From JBFJWR01 sp041623535 (GTDB lineage: Bacteria > Pseudomonadota > Gammaproteobacteria > Pseudomonadales > JBFGWM01), in contig JBFJWR010000183.1 of the NCBI GenBank assembly GCA_041623535.1, forward strand, positions 1-6,008: DNA of 6,008 bases, in the 5' to 3' direction. Shown here piece by piece: positions 5,400 to 6,008 of this stretch; positions within the stretch are counted from its first letter, which is position 1; each line of letters begins with the position of its first letter. Below the pieces are notes generated by a model. It saw only the letters and a list, made by a program, of their open reading frames with translations, was not told where the DNA came from and ran no database searches. Both the position numbers and the translations under genes were made by a program.

Positions 5400-6008
5400 T
5401 TAACCGTAACGGCCGGTAATGTAATCTTCCGTGTGTTTCTCACGCGGATTGGTGAATAGCTGGTTGGTGGCGCCAAACTCAATCAGCTTGCCCATGTACA
5501 TATAGGCCGTGTAATCGGAAACCCGTGCTGCCTGTTGCATGTTGTGGGTGACGATGATGATCGTGAACTGTTCCTTGAGCTCATTGATCAGTTCTTCCAC
5601 CTTGAGCGTGGAGATCGGATCCAGCGCCGAACAGGGTTCATCCAGCAGCAGCACTTCGGGTTCCACGGCAATACACCGGGCAATGACCAGGCGCTGCTGC
5701 TGCCCGCCGGACAAGCCAAACGCGCTGTCGTCCAGGCGATCCTTCACCTCGTTCCACAGTGCCGCCCCTTTCAGGGCCCACTCGACGCGTTCATCGAGTA
5801 CGCGTTTCTTGTTGATGCCCTGGATGCGCAGGCCATAACACACGTTCTCGTAGATACTCTTGGGAAACGGGTTCGGCTTCTGGAACACCATGCCGATACG
5901 CCGACGCATCTCGGTGACATCGACACTGCGGTCATAAAGGTCGTCACCGTCGATGCGGATATGTCCCTCGATGCGGCAGACATCGACCAGGTCGTTCATG
6001 CGATTGAA
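5400..6008 (-). CDS. pstB: Phosphate ABC transporter ATP-binding protein PstB, 5' end beyond the window
   Basis: The ATPase subunit of the high-affinity PstSCAB phosphate importer, acting on the cytoplasmic face of the inner membrane. 202 C-terminal residues are visible; the Walker A motif and roughly 55-70 N-terminal residues lie past the right edge. The frame continues through the last bases of the window (encoding FNRMND, the counterpart of FNKM in E. coli PstB), so the internal Met at 5997-5999 is not the true start. Seen, counting from the first visible residue: Q-loop VFQKPNPFP (41-49, Gln43), ABC signature LSGGQQQR (99-106), Walker B VLLLDEP (119-125), D-loop SALDPIS (127-133), switch histidine in VTHN (His155), and the family-typical ending TEDYITGRYG. 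All visible motifs are intact. phoU follows downstream, so this is the end of a pst operon. Confidence 0.95.
   Translation of the reverse strand, partial: FNRMNDLVDVCRIEGHIRIDGDDLYDRSVDVTEMRRRIGMVFQKPNPFPKSIYENVCYGLRIQGINKKRVLDERVEWALKGAALWNEVKDRLDDSAFGLSGGQQQRLVIARCIAVEPEVLLLDEPCSALDPISTLKVEELINELKEQFTIIIVTHNMQQAARVSDYTAYMYMGKLIEFGATNQLFTNPREKHTEDYITGRYG

Overview
This is an ordinary stretch of core chromosome, most likely from a fairly high-GC gammaproteobacterium. Three things suggest this: the UbiC and UbiA proteins resemble the E. coli and Pseudomonas enzymes closely, a canonical Pho box sits before phoB, and the order rubredoxin reductase / rubredoxin / ubiC / ubiA / phoB / phoR / phoU / pstB recalls the Pseudomonas aeruginosa chromosome with the intervening genes removed. 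I cannot assign a genus. I see no transposase, phage gene, CRISPR array, tRNA or rRNA.

Left part (1-1021). A minus-strand pair encodes rubredoxin (710-889) and an NAD(P)H:rubredoxin reductase (GTG start at 707, running off the left edge). The genes are separated by 2 nt and are almost certainly co-transcribed, forming a short NAD(P)H -> FAD -> Fe(Cys)4 electron-transfer chain. A 132-bp divergent intergenic region carrying an imperfect inverted repeat separates them from ubiC.

Middle (1022-2501). The plus-strand ubiC and ubiA genes encode the first two committed steps of ubiquinone synthesis: chorismate to 4-hydroxybenzoate, then its prenylation in the membrane.

Right part (2502-6008). This is the phosphate-starvation control locus. 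A well-formed Pho box and -10 hexamer lie upstream of phoB (response regulator), which is followed by phoR (histidine kinase). On the opposite strand, converging on phoR with a 20-nt gap, are phoU and the truncated pstB, the 3' end of a presumed pst(SCA)B-phoU operon. PstB powers phosphate import. PhoU links transporter state to PhoR, PhoR phosphorylates PhoB, and PhoB binds Pho boxes, including the one before its own gene.

Every large gene is intact except the two cut by the window edges. I found no convincing undescribed system. The points most worth a second look are the three-repeat Pho box, the terminator-less convergent phoR/phoU junction and the inverted repeat between rubA and ubiC.
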